Assembly (NCBI RefSeq): GCF_003955715.1
Contig: NZ_CP034463.1
Coordinates: 4,774,001-4,838,000, forward strand
Length of the DNA: 64,000 nucleotides
From: Streptomyces aquilus
GTDB lineage: Bacteria; Actinomycetota; Actinomycetes; Streptomycetales; Streptomycetaceae
Direction: 5' to 3'
Made by a program: the position numbers and the translations under genes. A model generated the notes under the pieces. That model worked only from the letters and a program-made list of their open reading frames with translations, was not told where the DNA came from and made no database searches. Below, one piece after another: positions 50,558 to 59,414 of this stretch (position 1 is its first letter; each line of letters starts with the position of its first letter).

Positions 50558-52123
50558 TCAGCCGGCCGCGGTCCGCCGCAGCTCCCCCTTCACCACCTTC
50601 CCGCTCGCGTTCCGCGGCAGCTGCCGCACGAACTCCACCGCCCGCGGCACCTTGTAGTTCGCCATCTCCCGGCGTGCCCACGCGATCAGGTCGTCGGACG
50701 TCAGGACCGCGCCCTCGCGTCGCACCACGTAGGCCTTCCCGACCTCGCCCAGGCGGGTGTCCGGTACGCCGATCACCGCCACGTCCGTCACGTCCGGGTG
50801 CAGGGACAGCAGCTGCTCTATCTCCGCCGGGTAGGCGTTGAAGCCGCCGACGATGAACATGTCCTTCAGGCGGTCCGTGATCCGCAGGTTCCCGGAGGCG
50901 TCCAGGACGCCCACGTCGCCCGTGCGCAGCCAGCCGTCCGGGGTCAGCACCTCCGCCGTCGCCGCCGCGTCCTCGAAATAGCCCCGCATGACGTTGAAGC
51001 CGCGCACCAGGACCTCGCCGGGTTCGCCCACCGGTGCCTCGACGCGGACCTCCGTGCCCGGGATCGCCCGGCCGGACGTCGAGGCGATGACCGGCAGGGC
51101 GTCGCCGCGGCGGCACATCGTGACGATGCCGCTCGCCTCCGAGAGGCCGTACGCCGTCAGGACCGTCGACACGCCGAGTTCGTCCCGCAGCCGTTCGACC
51201 AGGGTCAGGGGGACGACGGCGGCCCCCGTCACCACCAGGCGCAGCGCCGAGAGGTCGTACGACATCCGCGCCGGGTGGTCCAGGAGGGACTGGAGGAGCG
51301 TCGGCGGGCCCGGCAGGACCGACACCGCCTCCGAGGCGAGGTTCGCCAGCACCGTGTCCACGTTGAACACCGGCTGCGGGATCATCGTCGCGCCCCGCAT
51401 GAGGCAGGCGATCACGCCCGCCTTGTAGCCGAAGGTGTGGAAGAAGGGGTTCACGATGAGGTAGCGGTCGCCCTGGCGAAGACCGGCCAGGTCGCTCCAG
51501 ATCTCGTACCCCCGCAGCGTCTGCGCGTGCGTGATCACCGCACCCTTCGGACGGCCCGTCGTACCGGAGGTGAAGACGATGTCCGAGGGAGACGAGCCGT
51601 CCACCGCCGCCGCGCGCTGCCGCACCTCCGCCGTCCCCACCCCCTCCCCGCTCGCCAGGAAGTCCTTCAGCGTCCGGTAGTCCGCCGGGGCGTCGTCCGC
51701 GAGCACCACCACCTGTTCCAGCGCCGGCAGCCCCTCCCCCACCGCGCGCCGCAGCGACGCCACGTACGACGTCCCCAGGAACGTCCCCGTCACGAACAGC
51801 AGCCGCGCCCCGCTGCGGCGCAGCACGTCCGCCGCCTCGGCGCCCTTGAAGCGGGTGTTGAGGGGGACGAGAACGGCCCCCGCGGACACCGCGCCGAGCG
51901 CCGCCACGATCCAGTCGAGGGTGTTCGGGGCCCAGATCGCCACCCGGTCACCGGGTTCGACGCCGTTCGCGATGCAGGCAGCCGCCGCGCGCTCCACCCG
52001 CGCGCCCAACTCGGCGTACGTCACCCGCGTACGGCCCTCCACCACCGCCTCGGCCTCCGGGTACCGCTCGACCGCGGACCGGACGAGTCCCGGAACGCTG
52101 CCCCACTCCAGATCACCGCGCAC
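50558..52123 (-). CDS. FadD3-like acyl-CoA ligase
   Basis: A 521-residue adenylate-forming ligase. The AMP motif IVFTSGTTGRPKGAV, AYGLSEASGIVTM and the C-terminal lysine in LPRNASGKVVKGELR are intact. The sequence character is that of FadD3-like CoA ligases, one of which activates the steroid-derived bicyclic acid HIP in mycobacteria; the true substrate here is not known. GGGAGG lies six bases before the GTG. It is divergent from the Ltp2-like/DUF35/enoyl-CoA hydratase operon, with operator D (two sites) in the 95-base gap, so both directions should be controlled together. Confidence 0.88.
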   Translation of the reverse strand: MRGDLEWGSVPGLVRSAVERYPEAEAVVEGRTRVTYAELGARVERAAAACIANGVEPGDRVAIWAPNTLDWIVAALGAVSAGAVLVPLNTRFKGAEAADVLRRSGARLLFVTGTFLGTSYVASLRRAVGEGLPALEQVVVLADDAPADYRTLKDFLASGEGVGTAEVRQRAAAVDGSSPSDIVFTSGTTGRPKGAVITHAQTLRGYEIWSDLAGLRQGDRYLIVNPFFHTFGYKAGVIACLMRGATMIPQPVFNVDTVLANLASEAVSVLPGPPTLLQSLLDHPARMSYDLSALRLVVTGAAVVPLTLVERLRDELGVSTVLTAYGLSEASGIVTMCRRGDALPVIASTSGRAIPGTEVRVEAPVGEPGEVLVRGFNVMRGYFEDAAATAEVLTPDGWLRTGDVGVLDASGNLRITDRLKDMFIVGGFNAYPAEIEQLLSLHPDVTDVAVIGVPDTRLGEVGKAYVVRREGAVLTSDDLIAWARREMANYKVPRAVEFVRQLPRNASGKVVKGELRRTAAG

Positions 52124-52145
52124 AGCACGCCTCCCAACCCCGGAG

Positions 52146-52187
52146 CTGACTACCCGTCAGATTAGCTGTACCCTGACGGCCTGTCAG
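52146..52187. promoter_or_regulatory. Palindromic operator D (two sites)
   Basis: CTGACTACCCGTCAG (52146-52160) and CTGACGGCCTGTCAG (52173-52187), centres 27 bases apart, lie in the gap between the divergent FadD3-like and Ltp2-like genes. Each is an imperfect copy of CTGACG-N3-CGTCAG; together they could hold two dimers. Confidence 0.72.
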
Positions 52188-52218
52188 CAGCCCTTCAGCA
52201 GCGTGGAGGTGTGCGCGC

Positions 52219-53373
52219 ATGGCCGGGATCAAGGACGCCACCGCGATCGTCGGAATAGGACAGACCGCCTTCGCCAAGCAACTCCCCGAGAACGAGCGGA
52301 CGCTCGCCTGCCGTGCCGTCATCGCCGCCCTCGACGACGCCGGGATCGACCCCGGCGAGGTCGACGCCCTCGCCTCCTTCACCATGGAGGAGACGGACGA
52401 GGTGGAACTCGCGAAGGCCGTGGGGTTCGGGGATCTCACCTTCTTCAGCCGGGTGGGGTACGGGGGTGGCGGCTCCTGCGCCACCGTCGCGCACCTCGCC
52501 GCCGCCATCGCCACCGGGCAGGCGTCCGTCGGCGTCGCCTGGCGGTCGCGGAAGCGGGGCAGCGGGCCCCGGCCGTGGCGCGACACCGTCACCCAACTCC
52601 CCACCCCCGCCCAGTGGACCCGGCCCTACGGCCTGCTGCGGCCCGTCGACGAGATCGCCATGCTGACCCGCCGGTACCTGCACGAGTACGGCGCGACCCG
52701 GGACCATCTGTTCAACGTCGCCCTCGCCTGCCGCAACCGCGCCAACCAGAACCCGGCCGCCGTCATGTACGACCGCCCCCTCACCCGCGAGATGTACATG
52801 ACCTCCCGCTGGATCAGCGAGCCCCTCTGCCTCTTCGACAACTGCCTGGAGACGGACGGGGCGTTGGCGTGTGTCGTGGTCAGCAGGGAGCGGGCGCGGG
52901 ACTGCCGCAGGCCGCCCGTGTACGTCCACTCCGCCGCCCAGGGGCTGCCCGCCCAGCACCACGGCATGGTCAACTACTGGAACGACGACCCCCTCACCGG
53001 GCCGTCCTGGGCCACCGCCCGACACCTGTGGAAACACGCCGACTTCACGCCCGAGGACGTCGACGTCGCCCAGATCTACGACGCCTTCACCGCCCTCATC
53101 CCGCTCTCCCTGGAGGGGTACGGGTTCTGCGGACGCGGGGAGGGCGCCGCCTTCACCGAGCAGGGGGCGCTGGAGAGCGGCGGGCGGCTGCCGATCAACA
53201 CCGGGGGCGGCGGGCTCAGCGAGGCCTACGTCCATGGCTTCAACCTCATCAACGAAGGGGTGAAGCAGCTCAGAGGCAACAGCACCGCCCAGGTGCCCGG
53301 TGCCGCCACCTGCCTGGTCACCGCCGGTGAGGGTGTCCCCACGTCCGCGCTGCTGCTGACGAACAGGAGCTGA
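52219..53373 (+). CDS. Ltp2-like thiolase-fold aldolase / lipid-transfer protein
   Basis: A 384-residue thiolase-like protein. The wording DATAIVGIGQTAFAKQLP, YGGGGSCATVAHLA, IYDAFTALIPLSLEGYGF and NTGGGGLSEAYVHGFN fits the Ltp2 group, which works with a DUF35 partner as a retro-aldolase that cleaves side chains from CoA esters in sterol degradation. The DUF35 partner gene starts 2 bases after its stop and an enoyl-CoA hydratase follows. A Cys is kept in GSCATVAH. The ATG at 52219 has GGAGG ahead of it. Confidence 0.87.
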   Translation: MAGIKDATAIVGIGQTAFAKQLPENERTLACRAVIAALDDAGIDPGEVDALASFTMEETDEVELAKAVGFGDLTFFSRVGYGGGGSCATVAHLAAAIATGQASVGVAWRSRKRGSGPRPWRDTVTQLPTPAQWTRPYGLLRPVDEIAMLTRRYLHEYGATRDHLFNVALACRNRANQNPAAVMYDRPLTREMYMTSRWISEPLCLFDNCLETDGALACVVVSRERARDCRRPPVYVHSAAQGLPAQHHGMVNYWNDDPLTGPSWATARHLWKHADFTPEDVDVAQIYDAFTALIPLSLEGYGFCGRGEGAAFTEQGALESGGRLPINTGGGGLSEAYVHGFNLINEGVKQLRGNSTAQVPGAATCLVTAGEGVPTSALLLTNRS

Positions 53374-53375
53374 CC

Positions 53376-53795
53376 GTGCTCTCCCCCGTCATCGACCCCG
53401 AAGGCGCCCCCTTCTGGCGGTACGCCGCCCAGGGCGAACTACGTGTCCAGGCCTGCGCCGACTGCGGCGCGCTCCGCTTCCCGCCCCGGCCCTGCTGTCC
53501 CCACTGCCGGTCCTTCGGCGTCGAGTGGCGGCCCCTCTCGGGGCACGGCCGCGTCTGGTCGTACGTCGTCCCCCACCCGCCGCTCCTGCCGGACTACGCC
53601 GAGCGGGCGCCGTACAACGTGATCGTCGTCGAGCTCGTCGAGGCGCCGCACATCCGGCTGGTCGGGAACCTCGTCGCCGAGGCCGGGGCGCCGATCGATT
53701 CCCTGCCCGCCGAGCGCATCCGCATCGGCGCCCGGGTGCGGTTCGTGGCCGACCCGGCGAGCGGGCTGCCGCAGTGGGTGCCGGAGCGGCCATGA
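53376..53795 (+). CDS. DUF35 (Zn-ribbon/OB-fold) partner of the aldolase
   Basis: A 139-residue protein of the DUF35 type. An N-terminal rubredoxin-like zinc ribbon (CADCGALRFPPRPCCPHC) is followed by an OB-fold (VWSYVVPHPPL, then YNVIVVELVEAPHIRLVGN). Such proteins bind CoA substrates and activate Ltp2-type aldolases. It starts at GTG 53376, two bases after the aldolase gene's stop codon, and overlaps the next ATG (ATGA at 53792-53795), showing strict co-expression. Confidence 0.9.
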   Translation: MLSPVIDPEGAPFWRYAAQGELRVQACADCGALRFPPRPCCPHCRSFGVEWRPLSGHGRVWSYVVPHPPLLPDYAERAPYNVIVVELVEAPHIRLVGNLVAEAGAPIDSLPAERIRIGARVRFVADPASGLPQWVPERP

Positions 53796-54562
53796 GTCTT
53801 CGGGTCAGCGCCGACCACGACACCGGCGTCGCCGTCGTCACCCTCGACCGGCCGCACCGCCTCAACGCCATCGACCTGGAGCTGCGGGACCAACTCGTCG
53901 CCGCCTGGCGGGCGTTGCGGTTCGACGACTCCGTGCGGGCCGTCGTCCTCACCGGCAGCGGCGAGCGCGCCTTCTGCACCGGAATCGACCGGGACACCGA
54001 GGTACCGCAGCCCAACTCCCCCTACATGGCCGACGATCCGCTCCTCCGCGTGGGGCCCAAGTCCAACGACCTGTGGAAGCCCGTCATCGCCGCGGTGCGG
54101 GGCATGGCCTGCGGGGGTGCCTTCTATCTGCTCGGCGAGAGCGAGTTCGTCGTCGCCGATCCGGACGCCACCTTCTTCGACCCGCACACCACCTACGGCA
54201 TGGTGAGCGCCTACGAGTCGGTGCTCATGGCGCAGCGGATGCCGTACGGGGAGGTCGCCCGGATGATGCTGATGGGGACGGCGGAGCGGATGTCCGCGCG
54301 GCGGGCCTACGAGGTCGGGCTGGTCTCCGAACTCACCGCGCCGGGCGAGGCGTTGGCCCGGGCGACCGAAGCCGCCGCCGTCATCGCCGCGCAGCCGGCC
54401 GCCGGGGTGCAGGGCACCGTGCGGGCGCTGTGGGCGGCGCGGGAGGCCGCGCTCGCCGCCGGGTTCGCACAGGCGCCGCATCTGATCTCGCTGGGCAACC
54501 TGCCGGACGACCGGCAGGCCGAGCTGTTCTCCGCCCGCCGGCCGGGGTTCAGGACGCGCTGA
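53792..54562 (+). CDS. Enoyl-CoA hydratase/isomerase family protein
   Basis: A 256-residue crotonase-fold protein. Markers are VAVVTLDRPHRLNAIDLEL, AFCTGIDRD, and the oxyanion-hole turn RGMACGGAFYLL. It hydrates or isomerises an unsaturated CoA ester, giving the hydroxyacyl-CoA that the Ltp2-like aldolase of the same operon could cleave. The frame is open further upstream, but the ATG at 53792, coupled to the DUF35 gene stop, gives the normal N-terminus. Confidence 0.9.
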   Translation: MSLRVSADHDTGVAVVTLDRPHRLNAIDLELRDQLVAAWRALRFDDSVRAVVLTGSGERAFCTGIDRDTEVPQPNSPYMADDPLLRVGPKSNDLWKPVIAAVRGMACGGAFYLLGESEFVVADPDATFFDPHTTYGMVSAYESVLMAQRMPYGEVARMMLMGTAERMSARRAYEVGLVSELTAPGEALARATEAAAVIAAQPAAGVQGTVRALWAAREAALAAGFAQAPHLISLGNLPDDRQAELFSARRPGFRTR

Positions 54563-54771
54563 CGGCCTGCGCCTCGGCCGGCTCGCCGGTGCGGTCACGC
54601 CCGAGCCGGAGACGGTGCTGTCGCATGGCGCCCCTCCCGCCCCGGGCGTAGCGTCGGGTGTGAGAGCCGGGAGGAAAGCATGACCCGCACGCTCTCGCCG
54701 AGTCGACGGCCGCCGTCCGGAACCCCTTCCAAGCGCTCGGTGCGACGGCCGTCCCGGGACGGCGGGCCGGA

Positions 54772-57123
54772 TCAGGCCGTGCGGGCCGTTCCGGTGCCCT
54801 TCTCCGCGTCCAGCGCGTACACACAGCGGTCCTTGCTGCACGCGTACACGACGCCGTCCTTCACGACCGGGGCGCCGGTGATCTCGCCGCCGGTCGCCAG
54901 CTTCCAGCGCAGCCGGCCGTCGTCGGCCTTCAGGGTGTACAGCAGGTGGTCGGTGGAGCCGAAGTGGATCCGGCCCTCGGCGACCGCGGGGGCGCCCACG
55001 ATGTCGCCGCCCGCCTGGAAGCGCCACTTGGGCGTACCGGTGACCGCGTCCAGCGTGTACAGGCCCTTGCCGCTGCCCACGTGGACGTGCCCGGCGGCCA
55101 CCAGCACCGGCTCGATGGAGGACCGCGCCTCGGTGGCGATGCGCCAGCGGTCGCGGCCGTCGGCGGCGTCGAGGGCGTACACCGTGCCGAGGTAGTCGGC
55201 CAGGTAGACCCCGCCGCCGGTGACCGCGGGGCCCGGCACGAAGGTGGGCGGGCACAGGAACACGGCCGGCGCCTCGAAGTGCCACTTCACCCGGCCGCTC
55301 GCCACGTCCAGCGCGAGGACGCGGGTGCCGGCGGAGACGTACACATAGCCGTCCGACGCCTGCGTGACCCGGACCGGCACCCCGCCGCAGGAGGCCGCGT
55401 CGCCGATCGGGTACGACCAGCGCTCGTCACCGGTGCGGGCGTCGAGCGCGCGCAGCCGGGCGTCCTGCCAGACGTACACCGTGCCCTCGTGGAGGGCCGG
55501 GCCCGCCTCGGGGGACTCGAAGTCGGTCTGGGCGCCGGAGATCTCCCAGAGTTTGCGGCCGTTGGCGGCCTCCCAGGCCTGCACGCCACCGCCGCGGGTG
55601 CCGGTGACGACCGTGCCCCGGTCGGCCTTGAGCGCGTACACCCAGGCGTCCGTCTGGAGCCGCCACAGGTCGCCGCCCTCGCGGGCCTCCAGGGCGAACA
55701 GGGTGGGGCCGTCGGAGGCGTGGATACGGCCGTCCGCGACCGCCATCGACCAGGCGACGTCCCGCGTCTTGAAGCTGCGCCTGCCGGTCGCCACGTCCAG
55801 GGCGTGCACCTCGAAGGAGGTGACGTAGACGAGGTCACCGGCGACGGACGGGGTGCCCCACACGTCGTTGGACATGCGGAAACGCCAGGGGCGCCAGCCG
55901 GAGGCCGTCTCGGGGGCCAGGGGAGGCGGGGCGGGTACGGCAGGGCCTACGGCACCGTCCGTTCCGTTGACGCCGGGGCGGGGCTTGGACCAGCTGGCGA
56001 CCAGGCCCGCCTCGGGCGGCGGCGCCTTCACGGCGGCGGCGCGGGCGTCGGCGACGCGCGGGCCCGGGCCGATGGGCACCTGGGCGCCCGCGAGGCGGAC
56101 GGGGCCGGTGTCGGGGGCGCCGGCGGGGACGCGGGCCGGGACGACCGGGTCGTGCGAGGGCGGCGGGGGCACGGGGGCCGGCCGGCCGCCGCCGCTGCGT
56201 CCGCCCTGGCCCGGCTTCACGGCCGGGCGGCCGTTGCGGCGGGCCTCGATCAGGCTCACGGCCCGCTCGGGCAGCCAGGCCGACGCCGTACCGCTGTCGT
56301 CGGTGCCGGAGCCGAAGAGATGGGGGGCCAGCTGGGCCTGGAGGTCGGCCGGGTTGGGGCGGCCGGCGGCCTCCATCTGCATGCAGGCCTCGATGAGCGG
56401 GCGCAGCTCGTCCGGGAGGCCTTCCAGGTCCGGGCCCTCGCGCAGCAGCATGAAGACCGTCTCGACCGGGTTGGCACCGTGGAAGGGCGGGTGGCCGGTG
56501 GCGGCGAAGACCAGCATCGAGCCGAGCGAGAAGACGTCGCTCGCGCCGGTGACGGAGCGCGAGTCCTTGGCCTGCTCGGGTGACATGTAGGCGGGGGTGC
56601 CGACGGCGACGTTCGTCATCGTCAGACGCGTGTTGGACACACCGGAGGCGATGCCGAAGTCGATCACCCGGGGGCCGTCCTCGACGACGAGGACATTGGA
56701 GGGCTTGAGGTCACGGTGGACCAGCCCGGCGCCGTGGATCGACTGGAGCGCCTCGGCGACGCCCGCCGCGAGCCAGCGCACCGCCTGGGCCGGCATCGGC
56801 CCGCACTCGTTCACTATCTCCTCGAGGGAGGGCGCGGGAACATACGCGGTGGCCAGCCACGGCACGGCGGCGCGCGGGTCGGCGTCGACCACGGCCGCCG
56901 TGTAGAAGCCGGAGACGGCCCGGGCCGCCTCGACCTCGCGCGTGAAGCGGACGCGGAACAACTGGTCCTCGGCGAGCTCCGTCCGGACCGTCTTGATCGC
57001 CACGCGCCGGCCGGACGCCGAGCGCGCGAGATAGACCAGCCCCATGCCGCCGGCGCCCAGCCGTCCCAGCACCTCGAACGGCCCGATCCGCCGCGGATCG
57101 TGCTGCGTCAGCTGATCCACCAC
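54772..57123 (-). CDS. afsK: AfsK-type Ser/Thr protein kinase with beta-propeller domain
   Basis: A 783-residue kinase whose start (VDQLTQHDPRRIGPFEVLG, then GAGGMGLVYLARS) and overall form match AfsK of S. coelicolor. The kinase domain (residues 15-270) has AIKTVRT (Lys), HRDLKPSN and DFGIA. A Pro/Ala-rich linker of about 120 residues follows, then a C-terminal PQQ-type beta-propeller with repeated VYALDA- and DGRLRW-like blades. AfsK autophosphorylates and phosphorylates AfsR; its propeller is thought to sense a small ligand. A GTG at 57123 with GGGAGG 10 bases ahead is chosen over an upstream GTG. It is convergent with the enoyl-CoA hydratase gene. Confidence 0.94.
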   Translation of the reverse strand: MVDQLTQHDPRRIGPFEVLGRLGAGGMGLVYLARSASGRRVAIKTVRTELAEDQLFRVRFTREVEAARAVSGFYTAAVVDADPRAAVPWLATAYVPAPSLEEIVNECGPMPAQAVRWLAAGVAEALQSIHGAGLVHRDLKPSNVLVVEDGPRVIDFGIASGVSNTRLTMTNVAVGTPAYMSPEQAKDSRSVTGASDVFSLGSMLVFAATGHPPFHGANPVETVFMLLREGPDLEGLPDELRPLIEACMQMEAAGRPNPADLQAQLAPHLFGSGTDDSGTASAWLPERAVSLIEARRNGRPAVKPGQGGRSGGGRPAPVPPPPSHDPVVPARVPAGAPDTGPVRLAGAQVPIGPGPRVADARAAAVKAPPPEAGLVASWSKPRPGVNGTDGAVGPAVPAPPPLAPETASGWRPWRFRMSNDVWGTPSVAGDLVYVTSFEVHALDVATGRRSFKTRDVAWSMAVADGRIHASDGPTLFALEAREGGDLWRLQTDAWVYALKADRGTVVTGTRGGGVQAWEAANGRKLWEISGAQTDFESPEAGPALHEGTVYVWQDARLRALDARTGDERWSYPIGDAASCGGVPVRVTQASDGYVYVSAGTRVLALDVASGRVKWHFEAPAVFLCPPTFVPGPAVTGGGVYLADYLGTVYALDAADGRDRWRIATEARSSIEPVLVAAGHVHVGSGKGLYTLDAVTGTPKWRFQAGGDIVGAPAVAEGRIHFGSTDHLLYTLKADDGRLRWKLATGGEITGAPVVKDGVVYACSKDRCVYALDAEKGTGTARTA

Positions 57124-57292
57124 TTGCCTGCCACCTCCCCGTACGGGCCACGTCACATCCTTATGTACGCGACCCCGTGCAGCGTCTCACCACCGCACCG
57201 CCATGGCGGCACGCACCCCGATTCTTCCTGGCCGAGGCGCAGGTTGCGAACCCGGCCGCAAACCGGGATGTCTCACACCAAAACACCCGGAA

Positions 57293-58021
57293 TCACGGCT
57301 GTTCCCGCTCCAGTACGGCGAACGACGCCCCCTGATTGTCGGTGACGACGGCGACCTTTCCGTAGGACGTCTCGAAGGGTGGCGCCTGCACCCGCCCCCC
57401 GAGCCGCTGCACCGCCCCGAGCGCGGCCTCGCAGTCCTCGACCCCGAAATGGACGAGGAAGTGCGGCGGCATCTCGGCCGGGAAGACGTCGGAGACGGGG
57501 GCGCGGCCGAAGTCGGGGACGGCGTCAGGACCGAACAGGGCGTCGTGGAAGAGCCCGCCGTAGAAGGTGTTGGCGGCCTCCGTGTCGCGGGCGTACAGCT
57601 CGGCCCAGGCGAAGGCGCCGGCCTGGTGCCGGGCGCCGAAGCCGGGGTGGGTGTCCGGCTCCCACAGGCCGAAGACGGCGCCGTCCGGGTCGGTGACCAG
57701 GGCGGAGGTGCCCAGGTCGCCGACCGGCATGGGGGCGGTGACGACCTGGCCGCCGGCCGCCCAGATCCGGTCGGCCAGGCCCTCGATGTCGGGGGTGGCG
57801 AAGTACACCGTCCACACGGTGGGCATCCGCCCGTCCGTCTTGCGGATGAGCGCGGCGACCGGCTCGCCGTCCCGGAGGGCCCAGGCGGCCCCGCCGTACC
57901 GCTGTTCCTCGAAGCTCCACCCGAAGAGCTCACCGTAGAACCGCTTGCCCGCCTCGACGTCGGGAAGCTGCGCGTCCACCCAGCAGGGGACGCCCTCGCC
58001 GTATGCCCTGTTTTCGGCCAT
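57293..58021 (-). CDS. VOC-family (glyoxalase-like) protein
   Basis: A 242-residue protein of two vicinal-oxygen-chelate modules: PCWVDAQLPDVEAGKRFYGELFGWSF, with TVYFATPDIEGLADRIWAAGG, and the second with FAWAELYARDTEAANTFYGGLF. The metal ligands are only partly conserved, so enzyme activity is uncertain; some relatives bind small ligands or provide antibiotic resistance. It lies 137 bases from afsK on the same strand and is divergent from the TetR gene. Confidence 0.85.
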   Translation of the reverse strand: MAENRAYGEGVPCWVDAQLPDVEAGKRFYGELFGWSFEEQRYGGAAWALRDGEPVAALIRKTDGRMPTVWTVYFATPDIEGLADRIWAAGGQVVTAPMPVGDLGTSALVTDPDGAVFGLWEPDTHPGFGARHQAGAFAWAELYARDTEAANTFYGGLFHDALFGPDAVPDFGRAPVSDVFPAEMPPHFLVHFGVEDCEAALGAVQRLGGRVQAPPFETSYGKVAVVTDNQGASFAVLEREQP

Positions 58022-58144
58022 ACCGCCAAACTAACGGCGACTCACGCACCCCGCAGGACCAGGCACACCCGTCTCGCGAAGCCCGTGCACCCCATTTGCA
58101 GTCGGCCGAATCGCGCTCCGATCACCCCTCGGTAAGCTGACGGC

Positions 58145-58792
58145 ATGACAGGACAAGTGCGTACCGTCGACGGCCGCGTGGCCGGCCGGCGTGGGCAGGC
58201 GACCCGGCAGAAGCTGCTCGACTGCCTCAGCGAGATGCTCAGCTCCTCCCCTTACCGGGACGTCAAAGTCATCGATGTCGCCCGGAAGGCGGGTACTTCG
58301 CCCGCCACCTTCTACCAGTACTTCCCGGACGTCGAGGGCGCCGTCCTGGAGATCGCCGAGCAAATGGCCACCGAGGGCGGGCAGTTGACCGCTCTGCTGG
58401 AGGGCCGGTCGTGGGTCGGCAAGGCCGGCTGGACGACCGCGCAGGAACTCGTCGACGGGTTCCTGGAGTTCTGGCGCAAGAACGACGCCATCCTCAGGGT
58501 CGTCGATCTCGGTGCCGCCGAGGGCGACAAGCGGTTCTACAAGCTCCGCATGAAGATCCTGAACTCGGTGAACAACTCCCTGGCCGATTCGGTGGCCGAG
58601 TTGCAGTCCAAGGGCAAGGTCGACAAGGACGTGAACCCGGCGGCGGTCGCCGGTTCGCTGGTCGCGATGCTCGCGGCGGTCGCCTCGCACCAGAAGGGCT
58701 TCCAGACCTGGGGCGTCAAACAGGCCGAACTGAAGCCGAACCTGGCGCTGTTGGTGCACCTGGGCGTGACCGGCAAGAAGCCCACGAAGTAG
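58145..58792 (+). CDS. TetR-family regulator, candidate for the CTGACG regulon
   Basis: A 215-residue TetR regulator. The helix-turn-helix is at about residues 20-65 (ATRQKLLDCLSEMLSSSPYR, then VIDVARKAGTSPATFYQYFP). The ligand domain is all helical, with LEFWRKNDAILRVVDLGAAEGD. It stands between the FadD3/Ltp2 and acyl-CoA dehydrogenase/Ltp loci that carry CTGACG palindromes, and a CTGACGGCATGAC sequence overlaps its own ATG, perhaps as a half-site. It is thus the best in-window candidate for the repressor of that regulon, but this is unproven. Its nearest neighbours are a VOC gene and an Lrp gene. Confidence 0.85.
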   Translation: MTGQVRTVDGRVAGRRGQATRQKLLDCLSEMLSSSPYRDVKVIDVARKAGTSPATFYQYFPDVEGAVLEIAEQMATEGGQLTALLEGRSWVGKAGWTTAQELVDGFLEFWRKNDAILRVVDLGAAEGDKRFYKLRMKILNSVNNSLADSVAELQSKGKVDKDVNPAAVAGSLVAMLAAVASHQKGFQTWGVKQAELKPNLALLVHLGVTGKKPTK

Positions 58793-58828
58793 CAGCGCGG
58801 TTCCTTTACCAGGCCCCAAGTCCTGTCC

Positions 58829-58876
58829 GGCAGGCGGTGGTTCGTCCGGCACGTCCCGGACGGGCCACCGCCTGCC
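58829..58876. terminator. Bidirectional hairpin terminator
   Basis: GGCAGGCGGTGG and CCACCGCCTGCC are perfect 12-base arms, with an inner GTCCGG/CCGGAC stem. It lies between the convergent TetR and Lrp genes. Confidence 0.8.
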
Positions 58877-58879
58877 TCG

Positions 58880-59332
58880 CTATGCGGGCAGCGGACGGTC
58901 CCGTACGACGTGCTTCATCACCAGCGTCGAGGTCAGCCGCTGCACACCCGGCAGGGTCGCCAGCCGTTCGTCGTAGAGCCGCTGGAAGGCGGCGAGGTCG
59001 GCGGTGGCCACCCGCAGCAGATAGTCGGGCTCCCCGAACAGCCGCTGGGCGTCGATCACATGGGGAATCCCGGCGAGCGCCTTCTCGAACTCGGCGACGG
59101 TGTCCCGGTCCTCCTGCCGCATGGAGACGAAGACCAGCGCCTCGAAGGTCAGCCCCACGGCCCCCGGGTCCACCACGGCCCGGTAACCGCTGATCGCCCC
59201 CGACCGCTCCAGCTCGCGCAGCCGCCGATGGCAGGGCGAGACGCTCAGGCGCACCCGCGCGGCCAGCTCGGTCACGGTCAGCCGCCCGTCCTGCTGGAGC
59301 TCGGCAAGAATCTTTCTGTCCACGTCGTCCAT
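58880..59332 (-). CDS. Lrp/AsnC-family transcriptional regulator
   Basis: A 150-residue regulator. The start VDRKILAELQQDGRLTVTEL, then LSVSPCHRRLRELERSGAI, is an AsnC helix-turn-helix; residues 65-150 form the RAM ligand domain (LVFVSMRQED, then RTLATADLAAFQ-like wording) that usually binds amino acids. It is divergent from the LysE exporter gene, 82 bases apart, a very common pairing in which Lrp controls amino-acid export. Confidence 0.9.
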   Translation of the reverse strand: MDDVDRKILAELQQDGRLTVTELAARVRLSVSPCHRRLRELERSGAISGYRAVVDPGAVGLTFEALVFVSMRQEDRDTVAEFEKALAGIPHVIDAQRLFGEPDYLLRVATADLAAFQRLYDERLATLPGVQRLTSTLVMKHVVRDRPLPA

Positions 59333-59414
59333 GAAGAAGATATTTGCTCAGAACTCGCGATCGCGGGCAAACTTCGGCAACACTTTCGGGTCATTCACGC
59401 CTAATGTCCCCCGC

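Noticed and set aside
52146..52187. Operator D as a KstR or KstR2 site
   Set aside because: The sequence does not fit the AAC/GTT-type KstR or CAAG/CTTG-type KstR2 motifs as I know them.
54680..55195. A 171-codon plus-strand frame with a good GGGAGGAAAG ribosome site
   Set aside because: Most of it is antisense to afsK and the amino-acid content is Ser/Arg/Pro-rich, as in shadow frames. The ribosome site could be a leftover; no homology seen.
58137..58151. CTGACGGCATGACAG before the TetR gene as a full operator
   Set aside because: Only the left half fits the motif; the right half (TGACAG) does not match CGTCAG. It may be a half-site at most.
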